Shown: positions 45,320 to 58,571, counted from the first letter of the stretch. The stretch: DNA of 64,000 bases from Aquanectria penicillioides (GCA_003415625.1 PYIU01000002.1:5208001-5272000); one strand, 5' to 3'. The notes: a model not told the origin generated them from the letters alone. A program made the numbers and translations.

Positions 45320-48300
45320 GATGGGCAAGCTGGTGGTGTTGCGAAGCAGGTAAATGGAAGTGTCAGTGGCAATCACAGTGCATTGGTGCTACCAGAGAGT
45401 GTGTCGTTCAACAGTAGCTTGGGGTTGCATGTTCCGGGATCCACGGCGGCGGTGATGTCGAGGGTGAAGTTGGTGGACAGGTGATGATGTGGTGTTGATA
45501 AGGATAGGCGTTCTGGGGCCGTCCCAATGTAGCTTGTCATCCGCCGCTGGAGGGTCATGCAGGGACCAGGGAGGGAGGTCCACACAGCAGGCTACCGACC
45601 TCAACTGAACGTGGATTAGTGACGCTGCGGCTACCCTATAGTCGTAAGTTGTAAGTGTTTATGAGCTACGCAATGACAATGAACCAGAGTTGCCAAACAA
45701 TACAATACAATGATGGAATATGCCAATCTTTCTGACACGATAAGACGCATGTGAGCAGTCACCCTGGTGCATTCTTTTTCCTCGTCTAAGGATTTTCAAG
45801 ACTTCAACTCAGATATGATAAGAACCTGAAGTTTGGTCGGGTCCTTCGAGTGCCAATCTCGAGACGGGATGGACAGCCGCAAAGCTTCAATGTACATCAA
45901 GGATTAGGCTATTGAAATTATGCACAAGACTTCATTATCCCTAGGTTTAAAATTAAGATCAGAGCTAGTCCATAGCTGATCTGTGTTACTAAGGTAGAGA
46001 CGCTATTCTCGATGGGTTGGTGTGCTCATATTTACTAATTCGCACGTCCCACACAGTATCGTGTAAAAACATTATCGAAAGAGTATACATCCACCAAGAG
46101 TAATTTTACATGCATGCCGTTATATCGCGTCAAAGGCTAGCGGAGTTAGATAGACAAGAGCAACACAAGAAATGTTACAAAGATAATCAAGCTAAGAAAC
46201 TTAAATGGTCTATAAACAGCAGTAATATATCAGAACCACTCTATATCTCACTATTATATCTACAAAAAAACCGTGAATTCCGATGAACGAGGCTAGTGAA
46301 TAAGCTACATGGAGCTCTTCTATGAAGGCAGGATGGTCTCTCATCTCGAGGATATATGTGGTCATCTTAACGAGTCGGTTCATCGGCTTGACACTAATGG
46401 GACGTCCTTGGCATCGCATGATTAGAGCATCCTCACGCGTATAGAGAATGAATAAATACATATATGATTTTAATGTTATTCTTATTATTCACTGAAGCAT
46501 ACAGTGCATACCTGTCGTCCAATTGATGTCTTTTGTGATGCGTGTCAGCACCTCGACAAGCAAACTCGCGATCTGCATCGCAAATGCCAAGTATAAATTT
46601 GACAAAGACACTCCACTAAGTAAGCAGAAACGAATTACTAGATAAAAGAAAAGAAAACAACTACCGGTCCACCAAAATATAACTGCGGTTGTGGGTGTTT
46701 AAGAAGGATGTACGCCAGTTTCATCGCCCCCGATGGTCAATGATCTACATGTGCCCATAGCCAGAGCATCCATAATTTTGAATGGGTACCGGAAAGAAGA
46801 ACCGACTCTACGGGAGATGCACTATACTTGCTACTTCGAATTCAAACACGAAGGTATGAACAAGGAGATGAAGAATACACCTAGGTGAACACTAACAGGG
46901 TCTTTGCTGTGCCCTCACTGGTGTGGACCACGTGCTTACGAAGACTGATGACGTTTTCCAAAGAGAACGGCTGAATCGGATGCTTAGGCGTTGCCGGAGT
47001 TCCATGACAACCCCAATTGCTGTGCTGGGGTATTGAAATTGACATCCAGAACCAAACCCACTGGCTAGAGATCTGAGTAGTTTTGTTGATGCCCACTTGG
47101 GAGAAGAAAATGGTTGCTTTTTCTCGGATGTCTGCTGTCATGATGAGAGGTGCCTTTTAAGCGAGGATACCTAATATCCGTCAGCCCATATGCTTCTCCA
47201 AGCTGTCCAAGAAGACAACGGCGCGCATAGATACAAGAGGAGCGCCAAATGGGCTTGCTCTTCACAAGAGAAGTTCCGAGAAGAATGCAAACGAGTCCCC
47301 GATGGCAGGGTCCCCTGATAGCGGAGGTGATCTCCAGTCAGGGGGGATAGGGATGTTGGCCGTGGGTCCCATCTATTGAGCCCTGACCTGAGTGGGCGGC
47401 AGTTTTTGCCGGGCCACCAGGGGAATGCAAACAAAATATCATCATAGCAAAGGCCCTTTTCAAAAGTTTGGTCCACTGCGCACGCGTACACATCTGCCGT
47501 CCGGTGCAGGTCGGCAGGTCGGCACAAGGAACACCTGAAGCTGCGCAAGGCAAGTTGATGATGGCCCTTTTAACCTGTGATGCACGGAGAAGTCGGCACA
47601 AGTCGGCGGAGCTGGCTGAGCTTGGGGATTCTTCTGCGCTAACTTGACCCAAGCGAAGATTGATCCCCTAATCAGGGAGGTTGCTTGTAGTGATGCGGCC
47701 GGGTGGCGCAATCACGACTCACACGACAGGCCGCCTTGTCAGATGGTTGCGGTGATACGAGCTGTCTCTGCTTGGTGCTGTCAGCGGCGGAAAAGTGGCG
47801 GCAACATCGTGCTGGGTGCCAGCAATTAAGTGAGGCCGCTCGGAGTGGCAGATGGTACTCCGTATATGGCCGAATGTAGAAGGAGGCAGACGGCGAGAGG
47901 GCGCCCTCGGGCTGGGTCAACACGAGTGGTTGCAGCAGCGTCATTCTGGATCGTCTGTCTCACGCATACCGCTAAACTGGCCCAGAACACGAGGAGCAGC
48001 TTCCAAGGGGTTGGGACCGATGCGGCGTCAATTAGCACGGCACATGTTAGTGTCAGTGGTAGTGTGCAGGCGATGCGGGCGATGGGTGGTGAGCGAGTGA
48101 CCGATAGCCCGTATTCCGAGCCAAACCCCAACCCCGCCCTGCAGGACGACACACTTAGCAGCCCGCAATCGACGACTCTGAGATCGTCCACCACAACCAG
48201 ATGATCGCTCGGAGAGCGCCTGACAGAGCCTCAGATCCACTACGCAGTGCCATGACCAGCGCGTGAACTCCCGCTCACCACGGTCCATGACGACGATTAC

Positions 48301-50848
48301 TTCATGCAGCAGCACCTAGAGACGGGATGGGAGGCTGGCACTGGGGCAACCCGGCACGTTGGCGATACGTACACCCAACTTGATGCACGCGGTTCCTTGG
48401 CTCCTGCGGGGCACAAATTGCGGCATGTGATTGGAGATAGCTATCCGGAGCTTGATGCACAAGCTCCGCGACAGCTTTTGTCTGATCATAACGGGACCTT
48501 GGGTTTCAACTTTCAAGTTCCAAGCGGAATGAATGGTTACGGGTGGGAGCCTGACCCATGCGCGACCAGGCTGGGGCCAATTGCTGGTCCACCAATAGTC
48601 CCTGGCGATAACGGAAAGAGATGAGTGAGGGGAGCAGAGACTATATTCAAGGGCGGAAATGGGCAGATGGATTGGGATGGATCGAAAAAAAAAAAATAGG
48701 AAAAATTTTGGGGATGGGGCCCGCGACTCCAGCGAGATGGGATGGGGGGGGGATTGGCTCCAGCAATGTCGCTCAAACTGGGCGACGTCACTCGGGGCTT
48801 GGCGGACGAGAAAATTAGCTCGTTTACCATTACAATACTGCGCAACGGGCCGGTGACGCGTTGTGTAGGTAACGCGAGGGAAGATAAGCGCAGGTGTTTC
48901 GACTCCTATTTGAGAATGATGCGACGCCAACGATACCTGGGTTGGTGTGGGCGACGGCCTGGGACAGAGTAAAATGAGATAGTGTCTAGCCTGTCCACCT
49001 GGACTCAGAGCCCATCATTCTCGTTCATGACCCCGGGACTGCTGAAGACCCGGCTAAAATTTCTTGGCAAGTGGGCGCGAGCGGGCTGGGCGATGGTGAT
49101 GGTTTTATCGGGTCTATCCGCACTTGAGGCAAAATCCCTCTCTCTCCCCCCGCCGGGCGGTCTCCCACTCTCCGGCGTTACCGTAGCTTCAGCAGGTCGG
49201 GTGAAGTGTCCCAACCTCCCGCCAAGATCGATGCTGCAGCGGGGCATGCATCTGTAGACACAGATAGACAAGCCTCACATGCAAGAGCAGAGCCAACCAA
49301 CGAGAACGTCATATGGCGGAACGAAACAACGCGGTAGGTAGGGTCCTTAGGGAGTGGCAAGTTGACAGCTATGCCGTTGTCGTCCGTCACCTCTCATAGA
49401 TCGTAACATGAGGCACAACGGGGCCATCGCCGAGATGGTCCGTGTCAAGTCTCAGAGCCACCAGTGACATGATACACTCGAGGCTATTGGCCAGCTCACA
49501 GATCGGGTCGCTCTGTCATATGGAGTTGTCTTTGTAGCTCGGCCGGGTCCTGTGGTCCTTCAACATACGTACTGCTAGTACGTGTATTTGAGTGGGCCTA
49601 TTGCAGCTTGTCGACTGGCGGGCTAGGGTTGACGAGGGTCCGATAGCAAGCATTCTACCAAACTGGAGGCTAGCGTGACGAGGAGAGTTGGCTAACCAAA
49701 CTATGCCTTGGGATGGGTTGCGTCGAACTGCGTGTTTGTTGCTCGTCTGGTTGCGTCCCAACCCTTCCTGCACGACGGCCCCCCTGTCGGCCGTCGCTGT
49801 GTCACCGGACGGCCAACCTTGCAACCGGCGAGCTTGAAGCTTCGTGGACTGGTGGTGACGACAGCGGAAATGGCGTTGGCCAGGGCGGGCGAGCAGGTGT
49901 GGCACATGGGAACGGGATGTGCCTGGGGACCCGGGCACCGCTCGCTGCAACCAGACGGGTCGACGGGGAGCGTGGGGAGGTATGTGCCTGGATCGCACAG
50001 ATGAGAGGGAGCGGCGTGGGATCTTGTGGTGTGTCTATCTGCGTCACAGCGTCTCAACGGGGACTAGCCAGTTCTGGCCCTGGTCTTGGCATTTCGGTGT
50101 CAAGTGTGAATGCGTGTGCATCGTACCTTTTTTTCCTTTCCGTTGGGAACTGACAAGTGGAAAATGGATTGGGTAAAGGCAAAAGTGAGGGTAGGGTGAT
50201 GAGTGGGTTGCGCGTGGATGCGTGGGTGTGGATGCTTGTGTGGACGGGCGGATGCGAGGGTGCATGCTGGCCGATTTGGGCCGGTCCAGGTCTGGAAGCA
50301 TCGACCGTCACAGCGTTAATCAAACCGAGGCCGGGCCACGCTTGCCCCAGTTTCTAGTTTTCGCAGTTTTCCCGCCAAGGCAAGTACATACGTAGGTAGT
50401 TAGCTGGTAGGTCGTCAGTGCTTGGTGCCCATTGCCCAGAGGCCCAAGGTCCCAGACCCAAGGGCCCCATCCATTGTTGCAGGCCGAATCCGATCGTTGT
50501 TTCCTTTTCCGCTCCCTCATAAAGTCTGTGGCTCCTGCCCTCGGCCGGACACTGAATCCCTTCGCCCTCTTCTCCTTCCTTGCCCGTTTGCGTCTCCCTC
50601 CGAAACTCCCCAACCTTCTAAAACACTCATCCTGCGGCAAGGTGTATAAAACCAACCACCACTCCTCACCTCCACCGTTTCCAAACAGCTCTGCCACCAC
50701 ACACAACATCGTCACTATCATCATACCACCAACCCGCCACCATCAGCTCTTTTCCAGCAGAGCTACAATTCTTCCCATCAGCCGCCGCGCCGCGCACTCT
50801 TGACATTCACATCTCGCATCTTCAGCCTCGCGCCACGCCATCTTCAAA
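45320..50848. other. Intergenic region of about 5.5 kb, partly AT-rich
   Basis: 45640-46700 is clearly AT-rich and lacks good frames. A short minus-strand frame at 46210-46461 (NRLVKMTTYILEMRDHPAF) has a faint look of a decayed F-box/LRR-type protein, but is too short to call. The rest is ordinary intergenic DNA. GGTAGGTA motifs occur near 49334 and 50394. Confidence 0.4.
50645..50651 (+). promoter_or_regulatory. Possible TATA box of the GPI-anchored protein gene
   Basis: TATAAAA about 200 bases upstream of the ATG at 50849, followed by a C/A-rich leader. Confidence 0.45.
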
Positions 50849-51560
50849 ATGCGCCTCTCAGCTGCCCTTGTCGCCCTCGCCGCCACCACGGTTTCGGCCG
50901 CCGTCGCAAACTACACCAGCTCGCTCAACATGACCATTTCCACCGGCAGCGTGGACGCGCAAACCCGAGGTATGATAGGCTTTATTCATTGACAATTCAG
51001 CTTGCGCTAAGTCATACCACAGCCACCTGGTGCCAGGCTCAAACCAACACCTGCACGCTTCTTTGCAGCGACAGCACTGACAAGAATACCTGCCTCTCTG
51101 TAAGTTGATCACCCAATTCGGTCACTTCGGACTCGCGTCAACATACGGCTTAACTGACTAATTTCTCAAGAGCGACCTGTCCTACTCCTGCATCTGCTCT
51201 TCCAACCACTCTGCCCCCGGCCTGCAGTACTACACTCAGACCCTCCCAACTTTTATTTGCGAGGAACTGTACTCTGAGTGCATCACTGCTAACACTGGCA
51301 GCGCTACTGGTCAGGAGGAATGCAAGACCAACATTGAGGCTCTTTGCGGCACGGTTGATCCCCCCAAGTCCAGCTCAAGTGCATCCACCACCACTGCTGC
51401 CGCGAGTGCCACCGCCGCCCAGTCGTCTTCCGGCACCTCGGCCACTGGTAGCTCTGTATCCACGACCAGCTCCAAGGGCCTTGCTGCCCCTACCATGGCC
51501 CCAGTTGGCCAGGGCGTTATCGCTGCGGCTGCCCTTGGTATGCTCGCGTACATGATTTAA
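50849..51560 (+). CDS. GPI-anchored cysteine-rich cell-surface protein (DUF7707-like)
   Basis: Three exons, 50849-50969, 51023-51099 and 51171-51560, give 195 residues. Introns are 53 and 71 bases with donors GTATGA and GTAAGT. Residues 1-18 form a signal peptide (MRLSAALVALAATTVSAA). The cysteine-rich domain at about 40-115 contains WCQAQTNTCTLLC, SYSCICSSNHSAPGLQYY, LPTFICEELYSECI and CKTNIEALC. This pattern matches a small-secreted-protein family common in Pezizomycotina. A Ser/Thr/Ala-rich stalk, likely O-glycosylated, follows, then a hydrophobic end (VIAAAALGMLAYMI) typical of a GPI-attachment signal. It should sit on the plasma membrane or in the cell wall. No enzymatic role is suggested. 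The family name is from memory of the cysteine pattern; secretion and anchoring are firmer. Confidence 0.85.
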
Positions 51561-52065
51561 ACATTCCCGGCGCTCGGTGGGCCGCCGTTGGCAACGCCTC
51601 AACACCGATCCTAGCATCGCCACGTGCCGGTGGGTGCTCGGTCGACGTCGAAACACCAGCCACTGCGATACCCCCGTTCGCTTCTCTGTCACCATTTTTG
51701 TTATTGAGCAACACCTTTTTTCAACATGCAATGCGATACCTTTGATGAGTTTAAGATCCGACGATAGGAACAACCCCTAGGTTCTTCCCGAAGCTAGGGC
51801 GCGGAATGGAAAGCCAGGATGGATTGATTGGTGGAGGGATGGATGTGCTATTTTGCATTATTTCGGCCTCTGTTGCCATGAAGGCGACGATTGAGGGGAG
51901 GGCGTAATGCGTTTTGCGTTATTCGGCATCTTTGTTTGTTTGATTATTCCCAGTCTAATCATAGCAACAGGCGAAAGGGAATAGGAAAACTTCGTTGAAC
52001 AAAGAATTATTTGATTTCATTCCCACGCACTGGTCTGATTCTCGCACTTTCCAATGTCTCAAAAG

Positions 52066-52404
52066 CTATATTTTTGCGTGAATGATAACCTTATCAAGAT
52101 AGTCGCTTGGTTCCTTCACGGCCAACACGCGCCGGCAACGGAAGTATTTCCATCTCTGGTGCGATTTGTGAAAAGGGATACCCAATATCCTCAATCTAGC
52201 TATTGTTCTCGAACTTGCCGTTTCATTTCCCGCGAGGTGTATAACACGAGCCCATAATGCATCAATAATTGCATTGACATTTAGATGTTGTTTTCTAGGT
52301 GGACTCTGGTTGGCCCTCTTGGCAAGTCTCGAAATGCCATCTATATATTCCTGAATAGGCTTTGTCAGTCGAATCTTTCCCTTCTGATGGGCAGAAATCC
52401 TATT
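52066..52404 (-). other. Stop-free frame of 113 codons without an ATG, possible decayed exon
   Basis: Inside AT-rich DNA, the minus strand stays open for 113 codons. It reads protein-like stretches such as PIQEYIDGISRLAKRANQ and TIARLRILGIPFHKSHQRW, the latter faintly helix-turn-helix-like. There is no start codon. The 5' end follows ATTAG, which could be an intron acceptor. I recognise no family. It may be a relic of a transposase or host gene, or chance. Confidence 0.25.
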
Positions 52405-55400
52405 CTAATGCCTGCATGCTGTTTCTGAGTCTCGCGGGGGCAATGTAGCCAAGCACTTGAGCTCGTCACCACGGTTATTGCCTTGTGTCCATGTTTCAAG
52501 TCCTCAATTCATCAAGCTGATGTACTGTCCTCGATTGATATAATACAACGCACCGCGTAAGTATAACAGACTAATCTAGCCTTTAATTTTCCGTCCGAGA
52601 GCGCTGTCCTCGCAAAAGGAGAGTGGTTTGATGGTCCAAATGTGGCCAGGGACTTGCACGAACCCAACTTGGTCATACCTAATCCGTGTTCACATTGACT
52701 GGATTGCAACTGTCTGATTCTGAACCCATCTCCCTAGACATTGAGCAAGTTTTATCAATACGAAGATATCCCTCGACTATCCGAGCTCAACCCCTATCCC
52801 GAGGTTCATCTCGGTCATCGCGAGCTGTGATAGTCTTCATCTCGCCCGGTACGGTTTGAGGGACTTCAGAAACTTCCAAGCTAGGAATAGCATACAAAGC
52901 CCGCCAGTATAAAATGACTCAATATGGCAGGTTATAAACTAATATTCTAGGATGGTATGGTAATTCACTGTTTGTCTAGCTCACACTGACTGACTGTTCC
53001 TTCAGGTGATAGCAGGGGCTACTTTGAGAAGGTGTCAGGAACACCTTTACAATATCGGCTCTCAATTAAGGATGCCTTGTTTGAAGGAGTCATTGTTCTT
53101 ATCATGTGTGTCGGATAACCACGCCCATGGTTACTCTCGAACCCTCACCTTCCGCAGTATCTACCAATAGTTGATCTCAGTCCTATCCTTTTTCGATATC
53201 TGCCCAATATGTTTTTTATCGAGACTTCGAGAAATCAATACTCAAGGGCATTGGTACGCCATTGATCTGTCTTGTTCGTCATAGTCCCAACCTCGAAATT
53301 CAGGTCCCATGGTGCCAACCCAACAACCTCTCCTCGCTAAGACCATTATGCCGAGGCCAAGTTCTTGGCCCGTCTTGTCAACTTTTAAAGGCTACAAATA
53401 GTCCTTCTTTGGCGATGAAGTTAGGAGAATAAAGTGTGGGACCCGCAAACGAAAACTTGGCGCTTCGAATGGTTTGTAAGTCGAGCAAGGTAGAAAGTTA
53501 ATAGTTCCTACAGATCCATGGACATGACGCACGTCATCGAAATCGATTGACTTGGGTATCAGTGGTAAGGGATACCCTCACCATCTCTATCAGATCAAGA
53601 TACCCCTCGCAGGTTTATGAACCTGGAGTTACTTGCCAACCGGGCATTACATTTCAACAGCTCGAAATTTGATTGTGCTAATCACCAGGCTTTTAGCTGG
53701 GGTAGCCCATATATAAGTGTTGTTTTACGTGAGGCTACCCAATTGACCCGCCGACAACAACTCAGAAATGTGTGAGAGAATGAAGAGAACAAGACTACGC
53801 AACTCCTTGTCAGCTATTTATGTTACACAACGGTCTCATTCATGGTAATGAAGCGCGCAGAGGTAGTAGTAATCAGAGAGCAAGATATATCTCAACGTAG
53901 TCACCAATCCAGAGTAGACTGTCAGAGTTTATCCAAGTTACAGATCCGACGGGCTAGATACAACCGCTTGACCCGCCACACGAAGGTGGTGAAGTACGGA
54001 ACCATCCCACAACGCCATAGATGTGTCTAGATATTTCAAGAGTTGTCCCGAAGCAGGTGTGTGCAAGGCGAGGTGGTCGGTGACAATTTCAGTATGGGAA
54101 CGCAGAGACTCACAATGAATACACACACGTTCTATATCTCGCGTCGAGTTGTTGGACAGTTGGAGTTAGAGCATTCCCGTTGAAATTGACTGTTGCAAGG
54201 GGGGTCAAGAAAACAGTCTGAAATGGCAACCATTGTTGTTCTATGTGGTTTGAAGTCATAGCGAACTGTTGTCAATGACATTTAGTATTAGCGTTGCTCG
54301 TAGTACTAGGTGAGACTTGAAAACTGGACATCAATGTTGGTTCTCATCATTTTCAAAGTTATTGGGGAAGTTCAGAATGGTTGTTTTTTTATTCCTGTTT
54401 CTGATCCGTCTTTCTTTGACAATCTCTTCCTGTCTCTAACTGTTGGTTTCAATAACACGGCCTTGAGATCCTGGGTGGTCCGCTCTTGATTTGTAAGTCG
54501 TGAATGAACTGTTATAGCTAGTTATAGACAGTTGCTTTCCGCCCGAACTGAATAGACATAGTATAGGGTATGTCTATTTATGGTGTTGATGTGAAGCCGG
54601 AAGAACATTTTTCATCACTTGCCAATTCAACATGGAAAATACGTAAGTCTGACATGTGAAGCTCGATTTGGGCACGGCAATGTCTCGAGTATAAAGTCTA
54701 CGATCGGTCAAAGCTTCAAGGCGATCACTACAACGTTGCGTCTACGAGATCTAGGATGGCAAGCAAAAGAACCAACGCGGTAACCCCCACCTATCTATCT
54801 ACGACTGATGTGACACTTACCCTACACAGGCGAGGAGCAATATCGCTTCGGGGATTGGTCAAGGAGAGTTTGATGCGACTCTGACCCCCGAGGTGTTATT
54901 CCCACGACAACCCTGGACCACCGTGTCCGCCGGCAACCTTGACGGAAACAATGGCCAACGACAGAACCGAGGCTAGGCGAGTCCACTTGACTGAGGCATT
55001 CTCGAAACGAAAATTTCGCCGAAGCACTTGCTGTAGTAGTAGAGCTTAATACCTCACTGACTAAAAGAACCACACACACACACACATATGAGGCTCGCTC
55101 GTCCACTCGCACGCAAGAACCAAGGTGAATCATCAGTTGTTGCACCGTGAGCTGGGGCAATGCTGGGGAATAGCAGATCGCCTATAGGCCGGATTCTGGC
55201 GGTGTGTTGCATCAACGTCATTTAGGAGGTTGGGGATGGCTACTATGTAAGAAAAATGGCGAGGCTGTTTGCTTGGCGCTGAGTTGTAAGTCAATATGTT
55301 GAGTGCTAAGCATCGCTCGTCCATCCACTTGTGGGATTTCGTGCGTCAATGGAATATTCCATTTATTCCCCGGCATAAAAAAAAAAAAAGAAGCTATTGC

Positions 55401-56365
55401 ATATGGTATTAAAAAAGTAAAAGGCAGAGCAGGGCGTTCCCTTGTTGATTTCCTCGTCCCGGTCGACGAAGATGGCAGGTAAAAAGCACGGATGCCGCCC
55501 AATCACAACGTCGGTAACCAACCAACTGCAGGGTCTTGGAGTTCTTCGGGCGCGCCGTGGTAGCATCCAGGGCATGTCTTCTTGCATGTCAAGCTATATG
55601 TGGTGATGCATACTTGGGGAGGAATTATTACAGCCACCCACTGGGCTGGGATACATGGTCCTTCCGGGGACATTAGTTGACATAGCCGGTCGGAGATAGT
55701 ATATGTAGCATGGGGAGGCACCAAAAAGGCATATATGATGAGGTACATTAACCCCCCCAAAAAAGAAAAAAAAAAGAGGAAACAAAGGACCAAAGAAAAA
55801 AAAAAGTCACCGTTCAAGTGGCGAAGTTGCGTAGCACACGTGTCTAGCTCCGAGTCGAGAAAAAAAAAGATGAAACACGCTTGGGCGGGCGAGGGTGAGA
55901 ACTACTGCTAAACTGGACGAGTGAGAGTTGAGAAGATGAGGTGAGGGGGACGTTGCATCTGCTAGGGGAGCTAGCTCGCCTCTATGAAAGGTTCGTCGCA
56001 GCGCATGGCAGTAAGTGAGTGAGTGAGTGAGCTTGTGTGTGTGTGAGTGTAAGAGTGTTGTGAGTGAGTGGCTGGGGGCGTGGTTCGTTTGACTCGCGTG
56101 CACACTTGCCCCAGACGTGGCTTGCAAGGATGCCATGCAAATTGGGCTATTCTGAATCTCGTCCAGCAGTATCCGTAGTAGTAGTGTGTAGGAGTATGTA
56201 ACAGCAGCAAGCAGTAGCAGTAGCAGTAGCAGTACCTACTGCAGCAGCAATAATCAACGCAGAGGATCAAGAGAATTAAATGAGCAATTGACGGATGATT
56301 GGTCTCGAGTGGCTTGGTGCCTGATGCCTACCTCATGGCTCATGGTCTGACCAGGCCGTGTTTCG

Positions 56366-56404
56366 AGACCTCACCACCTCACCACCTCACCACCTTACCA
56401 CCTC
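56366..56404 (+). repeat. CACCACCT tandem repeat
   Basis: Four to five copies of an 8-base unit, the last ones slightly diverged. Confidence 0.8.
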
Positions 56405-57699
56405 AGCTCGGCCGGCTCTCTGGACCAACCAACCAAGTGTCCCAGATAGACAGCTCCCTCGCCGACGAACACACGGCCGCATCCGAGGCCCTCTAATCTC
56501 ACTCGCCCTTCAGCCCTAACCAATATTCCAGCATTAGTTATAGTTAAACCGAGAGCCCAAGCCCGTCTCCCACCCTCCCAACCCGCGGCGCCGGCTCCGG
56601 GTCGAGAGATGAGATGAGGCCCAGCCCAGGCCAAAAGCCTCAAACACCAAGCCCAACAATCAACGGCCCGGATCTGCTGTTTGTCAACCGCACGCTTCCC
56701 AGCGATATGGGACATCGGGCAACGGCCCGGACGGCCATGGGACGCCACCGAGCCTTCGTGCATTCATTTGCTGGCACCACCCGCGGCTTGCAGACCGTCT
56801 CTGCCCAGGTGATTTGCCAGAGCATCCCGGCTTCATCACAGCCAGCCGTTGCAGAAAGGGGTGTGTAATTCCTTCCACTCTCGCTCAGCATCCTCGTCTG
56901 GGTGGGAATAGGAAAAAGAGCATTGTAATTGAATCTTCTTTTTCCAACAAAATTTCTCTTATTGGACTTTGAAATCCCTGTTTGCCTTCTTTTTGCTGCT
57001 GCCCACCCCTCACCGTCTCAGCCTGGCACTTGCATTGGCTGTTGAGAATGCATCATCGCCTGGCACGTAAGAGAGCACAGAAATGGGCTCGAGAACAATT
57101 GAGGCTGAGCTGGAACTGCGTCATCGCGCACCGCCCGACGTTCCCGGGTGTTCCGTTCCGCGTGTTTTAGCATGGAGCCTCGAGTGTTTTGATGTTATTG
57201 CCATGATATTTGTGGCTCCGTTGGATTGGACAAAACGCGACCTGCGAGGTGAGTACGTTGCGTCGTGCAAGTCCGAGTATCGAGATCTTGGCCGTGTAAT
57301 TGGCCTCATGCATATCCTACGAGGGAGTCGAGACCTCACCGCGATTCCAGCGCTGTTGATGTTTTGTTTTTGCTGCTTGTCATCGTACTTGTGCAGTTGC
57401 ATCTGCATCTGCATCCGCATCTGCATTTGCAGCTCGTACCTACAGGAATTACTCGTGTCGGAGTGGATGGCTGCGCTGAAGCAGCTCCAACAGCTCCCCA
57501 TCGCCGCATCTCTGATGTCGATGATGCTGCTGTACGCTGCTGTGTACCGAGCCCATTGGTTGCCCCCAGTAGCTGGGCGCAGTGCAGCGGAGCGCTTGCG
57601 AAACGCATCTCATCGCGCAGACGCGTTGGAATGCTTCTGATCAAGAGGCGTCCTGGTGCCCGACCTGTCGTGGATTGATTGTTGCGACAATTACTTTAG

Positions 57700-57754
57700 G
57701 GGACTGTTTATTTGGCACTCACACTTGTGTATTGGGCACCCCCATTGTGGCTGA
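57700..57754 (+). repeat. Left terminal inverted repeat of the MULE
   Basis: Matches the reverse complement of 58774-58829: the outer 19 bases are identical (GGGACTGTTTATTTGGCAC), a diverged spacer follows, then an inner CACCCCCA and GTGGCTGA block. Confidence 0.93.
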
Positions 57755-58571
57755 TTGTGGCAAGACGGCCAACTACTCCGAGACCGGCCGATTTGCACCA
57801 AATTAACCGACTTTCCAGTACACCTATGTCCCCACTGCATCTGACCACATTCCTCGCCCCAAGACCAAGATGTAACCAAAATGAAGCTATTTGCATCTCC
57901 CTAGAATACACTATCACCACTTTCATCACCAAATTCACTCCCATGCAACCTCTTATTTGACCTAAGGCATCACGAAGGTCACGGAAATAGTAATTATTTT
58001 GGTCTTTTAGCTGGTCATAGAGCCATTCCACTGGAGACCGGCCCGCAAGCTCTTTTTGGCGATGACTTCGAAGGAGGTTATGCAGGTCGGATCTTGTGGT
58101 ATCACGGACACCTGGATCAGGGTCACTCCGCAATTTCGAGAGGATTTGAATAGGACGGGTTCCAGTATTCCAGGATAATAAAATATCATCTTTACGCTTC
58201 AAAATGGCTTCCTTTCGGTATCGTAAGAAGGTCCCTTGCTCGGCAGAGTCGTGGTTGTGTGCGGCAGACTTGTCCCCGCTCGCACACGAGGCTGCCCACC
58301 GCTGGTCTGACCGCTGCCGCAACACTAGGCGATACGGGCAGCCTAGCATTTGGCTGTGGGTATTTCGCTTCTTCGAGGCATGAGTGGAATCGGAAGCCGT
58401 GAGCCTTGCAGGGCGGCCTTTCGAGCAGCGGAGGACGATACGCGTTGGATTGGCAGCCGAGGGCCTCTTGCTATGAATGATGATGCTGAAACCTTGGTCT
58501 TTGGCGATAACGTTGATGCTATCCAAGGCTTCTTCAAAGGAAGGAAAATTCAGCTTGAAAATGGTCTCCAT
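57708..58571 (-). CDS. Truncated MULE transposase: FAR1-like zinc-binding DNA-binding domain only
   Basis: A 287-codon frame runs from the ATG at 58571 (METIFKLNF; an earlier TTG is not a likely start). The N-terminal part resembles the FAR1/WRKY-GCM1-type DNA-binding domain of fungal MULE transposases: an FPSFEEALDSINVIAKDQGF segment, Cys49, then MLGCPY with Cys78, and HNH at His105/His107, making a C2HxH zinc site. Downstream LSWNTGTRPIQILSKLRSD, DLHNLLRSHRQKEL and GRSPVEWLYDQLKDQNNYY also fit the linker of these transposases. After about residue 205 the similarity stops, and the MULE catalytic domain is absent. The last about 80 residues read through unrelated element sequence and stop inside the left inverted repeat. 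The product, if made, could bind the element ends but not cut. Confidence 0.75.
   Translation of the reverse strand: METIFKLNFPSFEEALDSINVIAKDQGFSIIIHSKRPSAANPTRIVLRCSKGRPARLTASDSTHASKKRNTHSQMLGCPYRLVLRQRSDQRWAASCASGDKSAAHNHDSAEQGTFLRYRKEAILKRKDDILLSWNTGTRPIQILSKLRSDPDPGVRDTTRSDLHNLLRSHRQKELAGRSPVEWLYDQLKDQNNYYFRDLRDALGQIRGCMGVNLVMKVVIVYSREMQIASFWLHLGLGARNVVRCSGDIGVLESRLIWCKSAGLGVVGRLATISHNGGAQYTSVSAK

Larger units (their letters stand above)
51561..57690. other. Gene-poor region, AT-rich in its first half
   Basis: 51900-54830 is AT-rich and has almost no long frames. The only protein-like stretch is a minus-strand stop-free frame of 113 codons at 52066-52404. From 54830 on, composition returns to normal, with short GTGA/CA repeats (55070-55085, 56013-56060), an AGCAGT repeat at 56203-56235 and a CACCACCT tandem repeat at 56366-56404. 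Frames at 57083-57680 have no domain. Confidence 0.4.

Noticed and set aside
46210..46461. Minus-strand 83-codon frame with faint F-box/LRR look
   Set aside because: Too short, in AT-rich DNA, no start context and no motif I can defend.
57083..57678. Plus-strand frames of 137-185 codons left of the MULE
   Set aside because: Cys/Ile-rich run comes from a GCATCT-type repeat; no domain and no coding bias.
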